From contig NZ_KL585402.1 in assembly GCF_000721935.1 (NCBI RefSeq), forward strand, positions 23,963-40,243: a stretch of DNA of 16,281 nucleotides. Direction: 5' to 3'. The translations under genes were made by a program, and so were the position numbers. Below, in pieces: positions 1 to 7,654 of this stretch. The DNA comes from Streptomyces sp. NRRL WC-3549 (GTDB lineage Bacteria > Actinomycetota > Actinomycetes > Streptomycetales > Streptomycetaceae). How positions within the stretch are numbered: position 1 is the first letter of the stretch; every line of letters starts with the position of its first letter. Under the pieces are notes generated by a model that had not been told where the DNA came from, made no database searches, and saw nothing but the letters and a program-made list of their open reading frames with translations.

Positions 1-10
1 CCGCCCGCCG

Positions 11-1225
<1,215 letters not shown>

Positions 1226-1229
1226 CGGA

Positions 1230-1703
1230 TCAGGCCTTCGGGATGTCGAAGTAGCGGGTGAGCCCCGAGGCCAGGCCCACGTCACCGGCCACCTTGAGCT
1301 TGCGCATCATGAACATCGTCACGGGATTGCCGTTGCCGGAGACCAGCTTGAGGAAGTCCGCGTCGCCCATCACCAGCGTCGTCCGGGGTTCCCCGTCCGA
1401 ACGGCCCTCGGCCACCGCGCAGGTGCCGTCGGCTATGGACGTCTCGTAGACCAGATCGCTCTCTCCCGTGATCCTCCAGCGGATCAGCGCCTTCAGCTGC
1501 CCCGCGGCCTCGGGGCGGAACTGCTGCCGCATCCGGCCGAACACCTCGCCCAGCACCCGGGTGCGCAGGTCGCCCCGCATGACCTCACCGAGCTGCTTGC
1601 CCGAGAGCCCCTTGACGATCCGGGCGAAGTCCTCGGGGGACACGGCGGCGAAGTCGAGCCCGGCCAGTTCGTCGGTGAGGCTGCCGTTGCTGTCGTCGGG
1701 CAC
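1230..1703 (-). CDS. SCP2 sterol/lipid-carrier domain protein, 157 aa
   Basis: This is a small cytoplasmic protein with an SCP2 (sterol carrier protein 2-like) fold over roughly residues 45-150. The typical pattern is RWRITGE, then a strand rich in small residues, then TTLVMGDADFLKLVSGNGNP and a C-terminal KLKVAGDVGLA. Members bind hydrophobic ligands such as fatty acyl-CoA or sterols. The start is GTG at 1703 with an AAGGAG ribosome site at 1709-1714; the longer reading is blocked by the upstream promoter region. It is followed after 4 nt by the acyl-CoA dehydrogenase. Pairing with that enzyme and closeness to the mce operon suggest that it presents imported lipid to catabolism, but this is inference. 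Its ribosome site lies in the edge of a 34-bp palindrome, so a bound repressor would block both transcription and access to the leader. Confidence 0.88.
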   Translation of the reverse strand: MPDDSNGSLTDELAGLDFAAVSPEDFARIVKGLSGKQLGEVMRGDLRTRVLGEVFGRMRQQFRPEAAGQLKALIRWRITGESDLVYETSIADGTCAVAEGRSDGEPRTTLVMGDADFLKLVSGNGNPVTMFMMRKLKVAGDVGLASGLTRYFDIPKA

Positions 1704-1710
1704 GCCAACT

Positions 1711-1744
1711 CCTTACTCAAGAGTAAACTTACTTTTGAGTAAGG
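1711..1744. promoter_or_regulatory. 34-bp nested palindrome, likely repressor operator
   Basis: The outer arms CCTTACTCAA (1711-1720) and TTGAGTAAGG (1735-1744) are perfect inverted repeats. Inside, AGTAA-AC-TTACT (1722-1733) is also palindromic. Read another way, the block holds two tandem 14-bp sites of form TTACTN4AGTAA or near it, 16 bp apart. This is typical of two TetR-type dimers on one element (inference). It covers the -10 box, the expected transcription start and the ribosome site of the SCP2 gene. Confidence 0.75.
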
Positions 1745-1769
1745 TACGGGTGGCGCCCTCCCGGCGCAA
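1741..1769 (-). promoter_or_regulatory. Promoter for SCP2/acyl-CoA dehydrogenase pair
   Basis: On the minus strand, TTGCGC (1764-1769) and TACCTT (1741-1746) are separated by exactly 17 bp, fitting the Streptomyces housekeeping pattern TTGnnn/TAnnnT. The start of transcription would fall inside the palindrome, about 30 nt before the GTG. The whole promoter fits in the 69-bp gap after the 87-aa gene. No experimental start is known here. Confidence 0.5.
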
Positions 1770-1772
1770 GCG

Positions 1773-2036
1773 TCACCGCACGCGCCCAGGACGCACCGGC
1801 AGGCCGGGGTGGTGGGCGGCGAGGACCTTGTTGGCCCGGGCCAGCTCGGAGAGCGCCTGCTCGCGGTCGGCCTGGTCCTCCAGGCAGAGCCGGGGGCCCC
1901 GGAAGCGGAGCACCTCGCGCGCGGCGCAGTCGGCGTCGAACTCCGCCTCCAGGATGTGCGGCGGGATGCAGGCACCGATCAGGGCGGCGACCCGGTCCGG
2001 AATGGGGACGGGGACGAGGAGGTGGGCGGTGGTCAT
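1773..2036 (-). CDS. Small protein of unknown function, 87 aa
   Basis: I do not recognise the family. The protein has no signal peptide or clear membrane segment. It begins MTTAHLLVPVPIPDRVAALIG, contains two cysteines in the first half and another in GPRLCLED, and ends in a charged helix-like stretch (DQADREQALSELARANKVLAA) followed by a short Pro/Arg tail. Codons show strong third-position GC as in neighbouring real genes, and a GAGAGGGA ribosome site precedes the ATG at 2034-2036. It lies 69 bp before the SCP2 gene in the same direction and could be read through into it, although that pair has its own likely promoter. A longer reading in another frame (1729-2160) is a shadow. Confidence 0.6.
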   Translation of the reverse strand: MTTAHLLVPVPIPDRVAALIGACIPPHILEAEFDADCAAREVLRFRGPRLCLEDQADREQALSELARANKVLAAHHPGLPVRPGRVR

Positions 2037-2211
2037 GGGTGGTTCCCTCTCGGTTGGTCGGCCAGGAGGTGGCGTTCGAGGCGGCCGGTGGGCCGCCCGC
2101 TCCTCCTTGTGTACGGGACGCAGTTCCGGGTTTCTCCTCGGATACGTCTCCGTGTCGCAACCGTTTGGGACTGATCGTCTATTTCGCCTTACCTATGGGT
2201 AAGTTGATTCT
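2037..2211. other. 175-bp gap between regulator and small gene
   Basis: This gap has no credible gene. It lies between the end of the PucR gene and the start of the 87-aa gene, both on the minus strand. It holds the 16-bp palindrome at 2188-2203 and presumably the promoter of the small gene. I could not fix a convincing -35/-10 pair, and no long terminator stem is visible. Confidence 0.5.
2188..2203. promoter_or_regulatory. 16-bp palindrome, possible variant operator
   Basis: CTTACC and GGTAAG are perfect arms around TATG; the outer 8-mers match at 7 of 8 positions. The core has the form TTACY-N4-RGTAA, as at 1711-1744, and the flanking CCTTAC is shared too. It lies about 150 bp upstream of the 87-aa gene and just past the stop of the regulator gene. 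It may be a weaker site for the same repressor, or a short hairpin. Confidence 0.45.
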
Positions 2212-3447
2212 TTACGCAATCTGTGATGACACGTCGGCGGACCGGCCGGGGACGCCCGCGCGAAGACGCAGGGCACGCAGTACCGCCTCGGTGGCGAACC
2301 GGGCCTCCGGATCGGTCAGCTGAGCACCGAAGATCCCCTCCAGGCCGCGTATCCGGTAGCGGACCGTCTGCGGGTGCACGTCCAGCAGTTCGCCCATCTG
2401 GGCGGCGGTACCCCGGGTCTCCAGCCAGACCCGCAGCGTCTCCAGCAGCCTCGCTCGGCGCGTGGCGCTGATGCCGGCGACCGGGGCGAGCTCGCGCTCG
2501 GCGAGCTGGTCGAGGAGGGCCGGGTCGGTGAGGAGCCAGAGGGTGGTGAGGTGGTCCTCGCACCGGACCACGGGCAGGTCCTCCACCACCCCGGAGTCGA
2601 TGAGTTCGGCCACGCGCCGCGCCCAGCGGATCGAGTCCGCGGCGTCCGCGGTGGGCACGGTCAGCCCGATCACCGCACGGGTGCCGGTGAGGGCCCGGTC
2701 GAGCATCTCCCGCCGCGTCTCGTCCAGCGGGCCCGGGAGGAGGAGATGGGGCTGCGGATCACCGAGGTCCACCAGCACGTCACGCGGCAGATCGGCCGGA
2801 TCCACGCCGACCGGGGTGCGTACGGCGACCAGGGTGACCCTCTCCGGCAGGGCCCACCCCGTCTGTTCGCACAGCTCGGCGATGGCGGTACGCGGCACGG
2901 GCCGGCCCGACAGGATGAGGTGCAGGAGTCTTCGCCGTACCGCCTCGCTCTGCTGGTCGGCCTGTGCCTGCACCTCCACATAGCCCTCGCGGGACAGTGC
3001 CTCCAGCTCGTCGACGTAGGCGAACAGCGCGTCCGCGAAGCTCAGCATCAGGGCCGGCGAGAAGTGGTAACTGCGGCCGACCTTCTTCGCCCGCCGCAGC
3101 GCGATCCGTGCGCCCAGCCGGTACGCCCCCTGGAGGGCGTCCATGGTGCGGCCCTCGTAGGCCTCGAAACGCCCGAATCTCCGGCACATGTCGTCGCGTA
3201 AGACCGTGGGGGTGGAGGGCTCGGCGACCCGGTCGACGAACGAGGACAGGCTCTGTTCGACGCCCATGCGGATGGACTTCCCATTGGGTCCGTTCAGCAG
3301 ACGCGCGTATTCCGGATAAGCCCGCGTCACCTCCATGCCGATCTCCTTGATCAGGCTCGGAAGTTCCGGCCGCATGATCGCGGCGAATTCCTGGGGGAGG
3401 GGACCCAGCGGGTCTCCGGTGTCCAGCGGCTGGATAAGTCTCGGCAT
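2212..3447 (-). CDS. PucR-family transcriptional regulator, 411 aa
   Basis: This is a cytoplasmic DNA-binding regulator of the PucR/CdaR type. Residues about 25-150 form a helical N-terminal sensor-like region (possibly RsbRD-like), 165-290 a divergent central domain, and 337-395 the C-terminal helix-turn-helix, with QMGELLDVHPQTVRYRIRGLE typical of the HTH_30 class. The start is ATG at 3447 (MPRLIQPLDTGD), with an AAGGGGA ribosome site about 6 nt upstream. An in-frame extension 70 codons longer has Cys/His/Pro-rich non-coding composition and is rejected. It is transcribed away from the exported-protein genes and mce operon, the usual position for a local regulator. Its target sites and effector cannot be read directly; the shared GTGACAAGTG elements are candidates. 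Members act as activators or repressors. Confidence 0.9.
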   Translation of the reverse strand: MPRLIQPLDTGDPLGPLPQEFAAIMRPELPSLIKEIGMEVTRAYPEYARLLNGPNGKSIRMGVEQSLSSFVDRVAEPSTPTVLRDDMCRRFGRFEAYEGRTMDALQGAYRLGARIALRRAKKVGRSYHFSPALMLSFADALFAYVDELEALSREGYVEVQAQADQQSEAVRRRLLHLILSGRPVPRTAIAELCEQTGWALPERVTLVAVRTPVGVDPADLPRDVLVDLGDPQPHLLLPGPLDETRREMLDRALTGTRAVIGLTVPTADAADSIRWARRVAELIDSGVVEDLPVVRCEDHLTTLWLLTDPALLDQLAERELAPVAGISATRRARLLETLRVWLETRGTAAQMGELLDVHPQTVRYRIRGLEGIFGAQLTDPEARFATEAVLRALRLRAGVPGRSADVSSQIA

Positions 3448-3861
3448 GACCGTCCCCTTGCTCTCCGGTGCCCGGTGCGGGTGGGGCAGTTGGGGGGAAA
3501 GCGCTCCCACGGACCGACAGGCGTATTGCCAACATCGGCGCCGAAGATAGACCAAGTCGGGCGGAGAACACACCGCTTGGACAGGATCGGGGTGCAAGGG
3601 GCACACGGTTCGGCCCGGTTGTGGGGCTTCCGTGCAGGTGGAGCGGTAACTGCTCACTTCCGGACAATGTTTTCGGCCGCATTCCTCCGCCGGGGGTACG
3701 GGATACGGTGGCGGGGCCGCCGTGCCGGTGGCGCTGCCCGGTGCGCTGCCCGGTACGGGCCCGCTCCGAAGCCCGGCGGCCGGTCACGGGCGCCGGAGCG
3801 GTGTGCGCATCCGGACGAAGAGCCCGGCCGTGGCCCGATTCCGCAGAGGGATATTGCGCAC

Positions 3862-3875
3862 CAAGTGACAAGTGC
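3862..3875 (+). repeat. Tandem 7-bp repeat, candidate regulator site
   Basis: CAAGTGA is followed directly by CAAGTGC. The contained 10-mer GTGACAAGTG (3865-3874) recurs exactly at 7897-7906 in the mce control region. It lies 66 bp upstream of the -35 box at 3941. A role as a PucR binding site is inference. Confidence 0.35.
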
Positions 3876-3940
3876 ACCCGGTGGATTAGTGACCTGCTGA
3901 CGAGGAAAAAAACTCGCCGGACCAATCTTGACCGGCGGGA

Positions 3941-3969
3941 TTGTGCTCGAAGTTTCCCACAAGTAACGT
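3941..3969 (+). promoter_or_regulatory. Promoter for exported-protein genes
   Basis: TTGTGC (3941-3946) and TAACGT (3964-3969) are separated by 17 bp and fit TTGnnn/TAnnnT. Transcription would begin near 3976, giving a leader of about 140 nt before the GTG at 4118. Confidence 0.45.
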
Positions 3970-4044
3970 CGCGGCCTGTCACAGAACGTGTGTGGTTGGA
4001 AAGAGCAGCACGGCCCCCACGCAACACGGTTCATCGCTGCACTC

Positions 4045-4098
4045 CCTGCGCCTTTGCAGGAATACGGGTGCTTCCCCGCAACAGTGCGCCCGCACTGT
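4045..4098 (+). promoter_or_regulatory. Structured leader: three hairpins before ribosome site
   Basis: Three stems follow one another: CCTGC/GCAGG (4045-4060, loop 6 nt), CGGG/CCCG (4065-4078, loop 6 nt) and a perfect 8-bp inverted repeat ACAGTGCG-CC-CGCACTGT (4081-4098). The last ends 5 nt before the CGGAGGA ribosome site (4104-4110). At the DNA level the 18-bp repeat could be an operator. In RNA its 2-nt loop would force the stem to open slightly. It may regulate translation or mRNA stability. Confidence 0.45.
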
Positions 4099-4117
4099 CG
4101 AATCGGAGGATCTCACT

Positions 4118-4753
4118 GTGCGCAACTCTCTCGGAAAGCTCGCCCTGGCCGCCGGCGCGGCCGCCGCCGCCGTCGTCCTCGGAGCCACCACCGCCACCGC
4201 GGGCGTCGCCGCCCCGACCTGGACCGTCGGTCCCAACGCGTCGGAGACGTTCTCGGCCACCGCGGGCACGGTCACCCTCACCCTCAACGGCATCCCGATG
4301 ACGTGTACGTCATCCGCGGCCCAGGGCAACCTGGCCTCCGCGTCCGGCACCACCGGCGTGACGGTCGGCACCATCGCCCCGCTGTCCTGGAGCGGCTGCA
4401 CCAGCCCGTTCGGCCCGGTGACCCCGACCGCCGACACCTCCACCGCGTGGAAGCTGAACGCCAACACCTACAGCGCCGGCGTCACCAACGGGTACATCAG
4501 CGGTGTCAAGGCCACGCTGAAGGTCCTCACCTGCACCTTCACCGTGACCGGCAACGTCGTCGCCAAGTACACCAACTCCACCGGTGTGCTGGCGGTCAGC
4601 AACGACGCCACCTACAAGCTGACCGTCGCGACCGCCTCCGCGGGCTGCGCCGGCATCGCCAAGGTGGGCGACAGCCCGACCTACACCACCAACTACAACG
4701 CGGTCACGCCGAGCGGCGGCACCACCAAGCCGACCATCGTCTACACCCCCTGA
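4118..4753 (+). CDS. Exported protein of unknown function, 211 aa
   Basis: The start is GTG at 4118, 7 nt after GGAGGA. Residues 1-32 form a clear Sec signal peptide (MRNSLGKLALAAG, an Ala/Val-rich core, cleavage near VAA|PTW or ATA|GVAA). The mature part of about 180 residues is rich in Thr, Ser, Gly and Val with alternating patterns that suggest an all-beta fold. Four cysteines (63, 94, 139, 177) could form two disulfides, as expected outside the cell. There is no membrane anchor or sortase signal. It is first of three exported-protein genes; a strong hairpin follows it, so it may be made in larger amounts than those downstream. I do not recognise a named domain; a role with the mce lipid importer is suggested only by position. 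Confidence 0.85.
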   Translation: MRNSLGKLALAAGAAAAAVVLGATTATAGVAAPTWTVGPNASETFSATAGTVTLTLNGIPMTCTSSAAQGNLASASGTTGVTVGTIAPLSWSGCTSPFGPVTPTADTSTAWKLNANTYSAGVTNGYISGVKATLKVLTCTFTVTGNVVAKYTNSTGVLAVSNDATYKLTVATASAGCAGIAKVGDSPTYTTNYNAVTPSGGTTKPTIVYTP

Positions 4754-4785
4754 CCGGGCCGCGAGCCACTCAGGGGTGAACAGGG

Positions 4786-4816
4786 ATCGCACGGCGGGGT
4801 GCGCCCGCCGTGCGAT
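4786..4816 (+). terminator. Strong hairpin after first exported-protein gene
   Basis: A perfect 13-bp stem runs from ATCGCACGGCGGG (4786-4798) to CCCGCCGTGCGAT (4804-4816) with loop GTGCG; a G-T pair can extend it. Only TTC follows, with no U tract, as is common for Streptomyces terminators. The next gene's ribosome site is 18 nt downstream, so it probably acts as a partial terminator or 3'-end stabiliser. Confidence 0.7.
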
Positions 4817-4850
4817 TCGTGTCCTGTCCGTCCGAAAGGGAGCGACGCCA

Positions 4851-6341
4851 GTGAAGGGCAGCAGACGTACGACGGGAGCGCGGCGGCGCACCGCGCGGGG
4901 TGCGGCGGTGGCCACCGCCGTGTTGCTCGGCGGGATGATCCCCGGCGCACAGGCCGCCTCCGGTGCGCAGGAGATCGACGCGGAGCTGGCCTACACGTGC
5001 GCACTCCCGGAGGGAGAGCAGCCGGTGAAGGTCCGGGTCGCCGCGAAGGTGCCCGAGTCGGCCCAGGCCGGACAGGCGATCCAGCCCGAGGACGTGACGG
5101 TGGACCTGACGCTGCCCGAGGGAGCCCTGGCCGGCCTCACCGGCTCCGGAGCGGCGACCGTCAGCGCGGAAGCGCGGCTTTCGGTCGATGTCGCCCAGGG
5201 GGACCAGCACGCCCGGGCGGAGTGGGCCGGGGCGGCAGCCGATCCCGTCCCGGTTCCGGCAGCGGGTGGCCTGACGCTGAGCACGGCGGGGAGCGTCCCC
5301 TACGTGAAGCCCGGGGCGTCGGGTGACCTGACGTTCAAGGCGTCCGACCTCTCGGCGGAGCTGACCGCGAAGAAGGCCGACGGCACCCCGGCGGGCCCCC
5401 AGAGCACCTTGGTGACGTGCACGGTGGACGAGGACCAGGAGACGACCCTGGCCACGGTCGGTACCGGTGAGGGCGTGGAGCCGTCCACGCCCGCGCCGTC
5501 CGCGTCCGACGAGTGGCCCGATGGCGAGGCCGGAGAGAGCCGGGCCCTCGCGCCCGAGGTCGGGGCGGAGGCCGAGGAGCCCGCACCCGCCGACGCTCCT
5601 CCGTGCGTCGGGGACCCGATGGACTCCCTTGAGATGGTCACCTATGTGACTGGATACGCGAATGTAACGAAACTCAACGGTGCGAACAAATTCCCTCTGG
5701 CCTGTGCGCGGATCCACACATACGAAAACGAAATGGTCCCCGCTCCTCCGGGGCTTCACCTGTACATGAAAGCGGCAATGGTTCTGGAGTACGAGGGGAA
5801 GCCGCAGCTACCGCCCACCGAAGGCACGTTCTTGACGTTCGGATTCATGCCGACGACGGCGGTCCTCGAGATGACTCAGATCCCGCCCAAGGCGGACTCC
5901 AGGGAAGACGCGAACGTGAATGTGCACTCGATCATCGATTTCACGGATCCGAGCAACAACACGACGGTGACCACTGTCGACGCGGACTTCGTGCTCCGAC
6001 TGCACGACGTCAAGGTCAACGGGACCCCGCTCGATGTCGGAGACAGCTGCCGAACGGAGCGGCCCTTCAAACTCACCCTTGTCGGTAAGGCGGGCGAGGC
6101 GATCGATCCGCAGGAGAGGTACGAACTGACAGCCGGAGGCCAGCTCACGGGGTCGGTGACCATCCCGCCCTTCGAAGGGTGTGGTGTGGATGAGGACCTG
6201 GACAGCCTCTTCACCGCGTCCCTCTCCGGCTCCCCCGGGTTCGTCAAGCAAATGCAGGGGGCTCCCTGTATTCCTTCGCCGCCGCCTGAAGGCTGTACGC
6301 CGGAGAACCAGCCGGCGGACATTCCCGAGGCGAAGCGCTGA
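4851..6341 (+). CDS. Exported two-domain protein, DUF6801-like, 496 aa
   Basis: The start is GTG at 4851, 8 nt after AAAGGGAG. The Arg-rich N-terminus and hydrophobic core end at AQA|ASG near residue 35, a signal peptide that could use Sec or Tat. Residues about 42-190 resemble the actinobacterial exported DUF6801 domain: LAYTCALPEGEQPVKVRVAAKVP, then PEDVTVDLTLPE, with cysteines 50 and 190 bracketing the domain. Residues 195-251 are a Pro/Glu/Ala-rich linker. Residues 252-496 form a second cysteine-containing domain that I do not recognise. From about position 5630 codon use shifts: 21 of 66 codons at 5640-5837 end in A or T, against 8 of the first 66 codons. This suggests a different origin for the C-terminal part. 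No membrane anchor is seen. The DUF6801 assignment is from memory of the family pattern. Confidence 0.82.
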   Translation: MKGSRRTTGARRRTARGAAVATAVLLGGMIPGAQAASGAQEIDAELAYTCALPEGEQPVKVRVAAKVPESAQAGQAIQPEDVTVDLTLPEGALAGLTGSGAATVSAEARLSVDVAQGDQHARAEWAGAAADPVPVPAAGGLTLSTAGSVPYVKPGASGDLTFKASDLSAELTAKKADGTPAGPQSTLVTCTVDEDQETTLATVGTGEGVEPSTPAPSASDEWPDGEAGESRALAPEVGAEAEEPAPADAPPCVGDPMDSLEMVTYVTGYANVTKLNGANKFPLACARIHTYENEMVPAPPGLHLYMKAAMVLEYEGKPQLPPTEGTFLTFGFMPTTAVLEMTQIPPKADSREDANVNVHSIIDFTDPSNNTTVTTVDADFVLRLHDVKVNGTPLDVGDSCRTERPFKLTLVGKAGEAIDPQERYELTAGGQLTGSVTIPPFEGCGVDEDLDSLFTASLSGSPGFVKQMQGAPCIPSPPPEGCTPENQPADIPEAKR

Positions 6342-6410
6342 CTCTGCCGCCGTGCCGATCAGCACAACGAGAACGTGATCCCCCCGAGCCACAACCGAAT
6401 TGAGGGAACG

Positions 6411-7367
6411 ATGAGACCTGCCTCGAAGACCTGGATCAAGGGCGCCGGTGCCGTCGCCGCGTCCGCCGCGCTGGTCATGCCCCTGAGCGCGTCGCCGGCC
6501 GGGGCCGCCACGGCCGCCGCCACCCAGCTCAACGGCTCCTGGGCGCCGTTCGACCGCTGTCCGGTGGACAACCCGGCGATGCTCGCCACGGACGGCGACA
6601 CCGACGTCCCCCTGTGCGTGACGTCCACCTCGCCCAACGGGACGATCAAGCTCGGCAACACCGAGGCGGTGACCGGCTCGACGAACCTGCAGTTCGGTGT
6701 CGTCCAGCACCCGGCGGAGGGGACCTACACGGTCGTCCCGCCGGCGGCCGGGTCGCTCATCAGCGGGCAGACCACCATCCCCGGCGGGCTGCTCGGGCTC
6801 ATGTGCCCCAGCGACATCCCAGTCGTCTCCGCCGTGTGCGGCCAGATCACCAACGCCACCCTCAACAAGGTCACCGCCACGGTGGAGTCGGCCGGTACGC
6901 CGTCCGACTTCAGCCTGGTCGCCGGCATCTCCTCCGGGCCGATCGTCACGCTGCCGGTCAGGATCAAGCTGGACAACCCCCTGCTCGGGTCCAACTGCTA
7001 CATAGGAACCAGCCGCAACCCGGTCGTCCTGCACCCCGGTAACGTCGACGCCCCCTCCATGGCCGCCTCCCGGTTCAACCCCGACGGAACGGCCAACCCC
7101 GACGAGGGCTCGATGATCCAGATCGCTCTGTCCGGCGCCACCCAGGGCGACAGCCAGTTCGCCGCGCCGAAGGCCAACGGCTGTGGTCTCGGTGGCATCC
7201 TGAGCTGGGCGGTCGACCTCAAGGTGGGGCTGCCGGCCGGGGCCGGCACGAACAGCCTCGTCCTGAACGACACCAAGACCTACACGGCCGGGCTCACCGC
7301 ACCGGGGCTGTCGGTGCCCGACGCCGGCAAGGAGCTGTCCGAGAGCTGGCACTCCGCGGTGAAGTAA
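6411..7367 (+). CDS. Exported protein of unknown function, 318 aa
   Basis: The start is ATG at 6411 with GAGGGA 4 nt upstream; an ATG at 6375 in the same frame lacks a ribosome site and would spoil the signal peptide. Residues 1-33 (MRPASKTWIKGAGAVAASAA, then a hydrophobic core, cleavage near AGA|ATA) form a signal peptide. The mature protein has six cysteines (50, 69, 132, 143, 196, 258), consistent with three disulfides, and looks beta-rich. The pattern FDRCPVDNPAML, LCVTSTSPNGTIKLGN and TNLQFGVV resembles uncharacterised exported proteins I recall from other actinobacteria, but I cannot name a domain. It lies 69 nt after the DUF6801-like gene with no hairpin between, so the two are probably co-transcribed. 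Hairpins follow it before the mce operon. Confidence 0.85.
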   Translation: MRPASKTWIKGAGAVAASAALVMPLSASPAGAATAAATQLNGSWAPFDRCPVDNPAMLATDGDTDVPLCVTSTSPNGTIKLGNTEAVTGSTNLQFGVVQHPAEGTYTVVPPAAGSLISGQTTIPGGLLGLMCPSDIPVVSAVCGQITNATLNKVTATVESAGTPSDFSLVAGISSGPIVTLPVRIKLDNPLLGSNCYIGTSRNPVVLHPGNVDAPSMAASRFNPDGTANPDEGSMIQIALSGATQGDSQFAAPKANGCGLGGILSWAVDLKVGLPAGAGTNSLVLNDTKTYTAGLTAPGLSVPDAGKELSESWHSAVK

Positions 7368-7441
7368 CCGGCGAGAGGCACGGCCGGCACCGCATCACCG
7401 CGCTTTGTCATTTCGTGCGTGCCGTCGCTACGGCGTTCCGG

Positions 7442-7478
7442 GCCCGTCCCGACCGAAAGGACCCTGGTCGGGGCGGGC
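7442..7478 (+). terminator. Hairpin terminator after exported-protein genes
   Basis: GCCCGTCCCGACC (7442-7454) pairs with GGTCGGGGCGGGC (7466-7478) over 13 bp with one G-T wobble and an 11-nt loop. It lies 75 nt after the stop of the 318-aa gene and is followed by TTCGG. Confidence 0.7.
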
Positions 7479-7516
7479 TTCGGCGTGCGTAGGGGCGGTC
7501 CGGGGGCCCGTCCGTG

Positions 7517-7545
7517 CTGTCCGGGAAAGCCTCACTTCCCGACAG
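7517..7545 (+). terminator. Second hairpin, tandem terminator
   Basis: CTGTCCGGGAA (7517-7527) pairs with TTCCCGACAG (7536-7545) with one bulged C and an 8-nt loop. It is followed by the T-rich GTTTCGTT. Together with the hairpin at 7442 it should insulate the mce promoters from the upstream genes. Confidence 0.55.
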
Positions 7546-7624
7546 GTTTCGTTCGCCGATTACTCATCCGGTTACAAAAAGACAGGGGCGTGGGACGGCT
7601 CGGGAGAAAATTCGTGAACCACTA

Positions 7625-7654
7625 TTGCTAAGTAAGGTTACTCAGCCGTAGCGT
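7625..7654 (+). promoter_or_regulatory. mce promoter P1 (candidate)
   Basis: TTGCTA (7625-7630) and TAGCGT (7649-7654) are 18 bp apart and fit TTGnnn/TAnnnT. A palindrome fills the spacer. If used, the leader to the ATPase gene would be about 420 nt long. Confidence 0.45.
7628..7645. promoter_or_regulatory. Operator-like palindrome in P1 spacer
   Basis: CTAAGTAA and TTACTCAG surround GG; 7 of 8 arm positions pair. On the minus strand the 14-mer GAGTAACCTTACTT (7643 to 7630) differs at one position from GAGTAAACTTACTT at 1721-1734 in the SCP2 operator. Its place between -35 and -10 is classic for a repressor. Confidence 0.6.

Larger units (their letters stand above)
3448..4117. other. 670-bp divergent control region
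   Basis: No credible gene is present: open frames here lack ribosome sites and have biased composition. It separates the minus-strand PucR gene from the plus-strand exported-protein genes. It contains tandem CAAGTGA/CAAGTGC repeats (3862-3875), an inverted repeat CTCGCCGG/CCGGCGGG with an 11-nt loop (3913-3939) just before the plus-strand promoter, that promoter (3941-3969), and a leader with three hairpins (4045-4098). The regulator's own promoter must lie in about 3448-3620; a TATCTT on the minus strand near 3545 could be a -10 box, but I see no good -35. Confidence 0.6.

Noticed and set aside
1226..1285. 20-residue extension of the acyl-CoA dehydrogenase
   Set aside because: It lies within the SCP2 coding sequence, and the family N-terminus starts at MSYFSLALTEEQQ.
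3448..3657. 70-residue N-terminal extension of the PucR protein
   Set aside because: Its composition is Cys/His/Pro/Arg-rich and unlike the family. The ATG at 3447 has a good ribosome site and starts a normal-length regulator.
4040..4117. Cobalamin riboswitch ahead of the 211-aa protein
   Set aside because: Pieces such as AGGAA, GGGTGC and CCCGCACTGT resemble the B12 box, but the spacing is off and the 3' half of the riboswitch cannot fit, because the ribosome site begins 5 nt later and the signal peptide fixes the start codon.
7628..7645. Iron box (DmdR/IdeR site)
   Set aside because: GTAAGGTTAC looks like part of one, but the spacing and outer positions do not match the 19-bp iron-box consensus, while the match to the SCP2 operator is far better.
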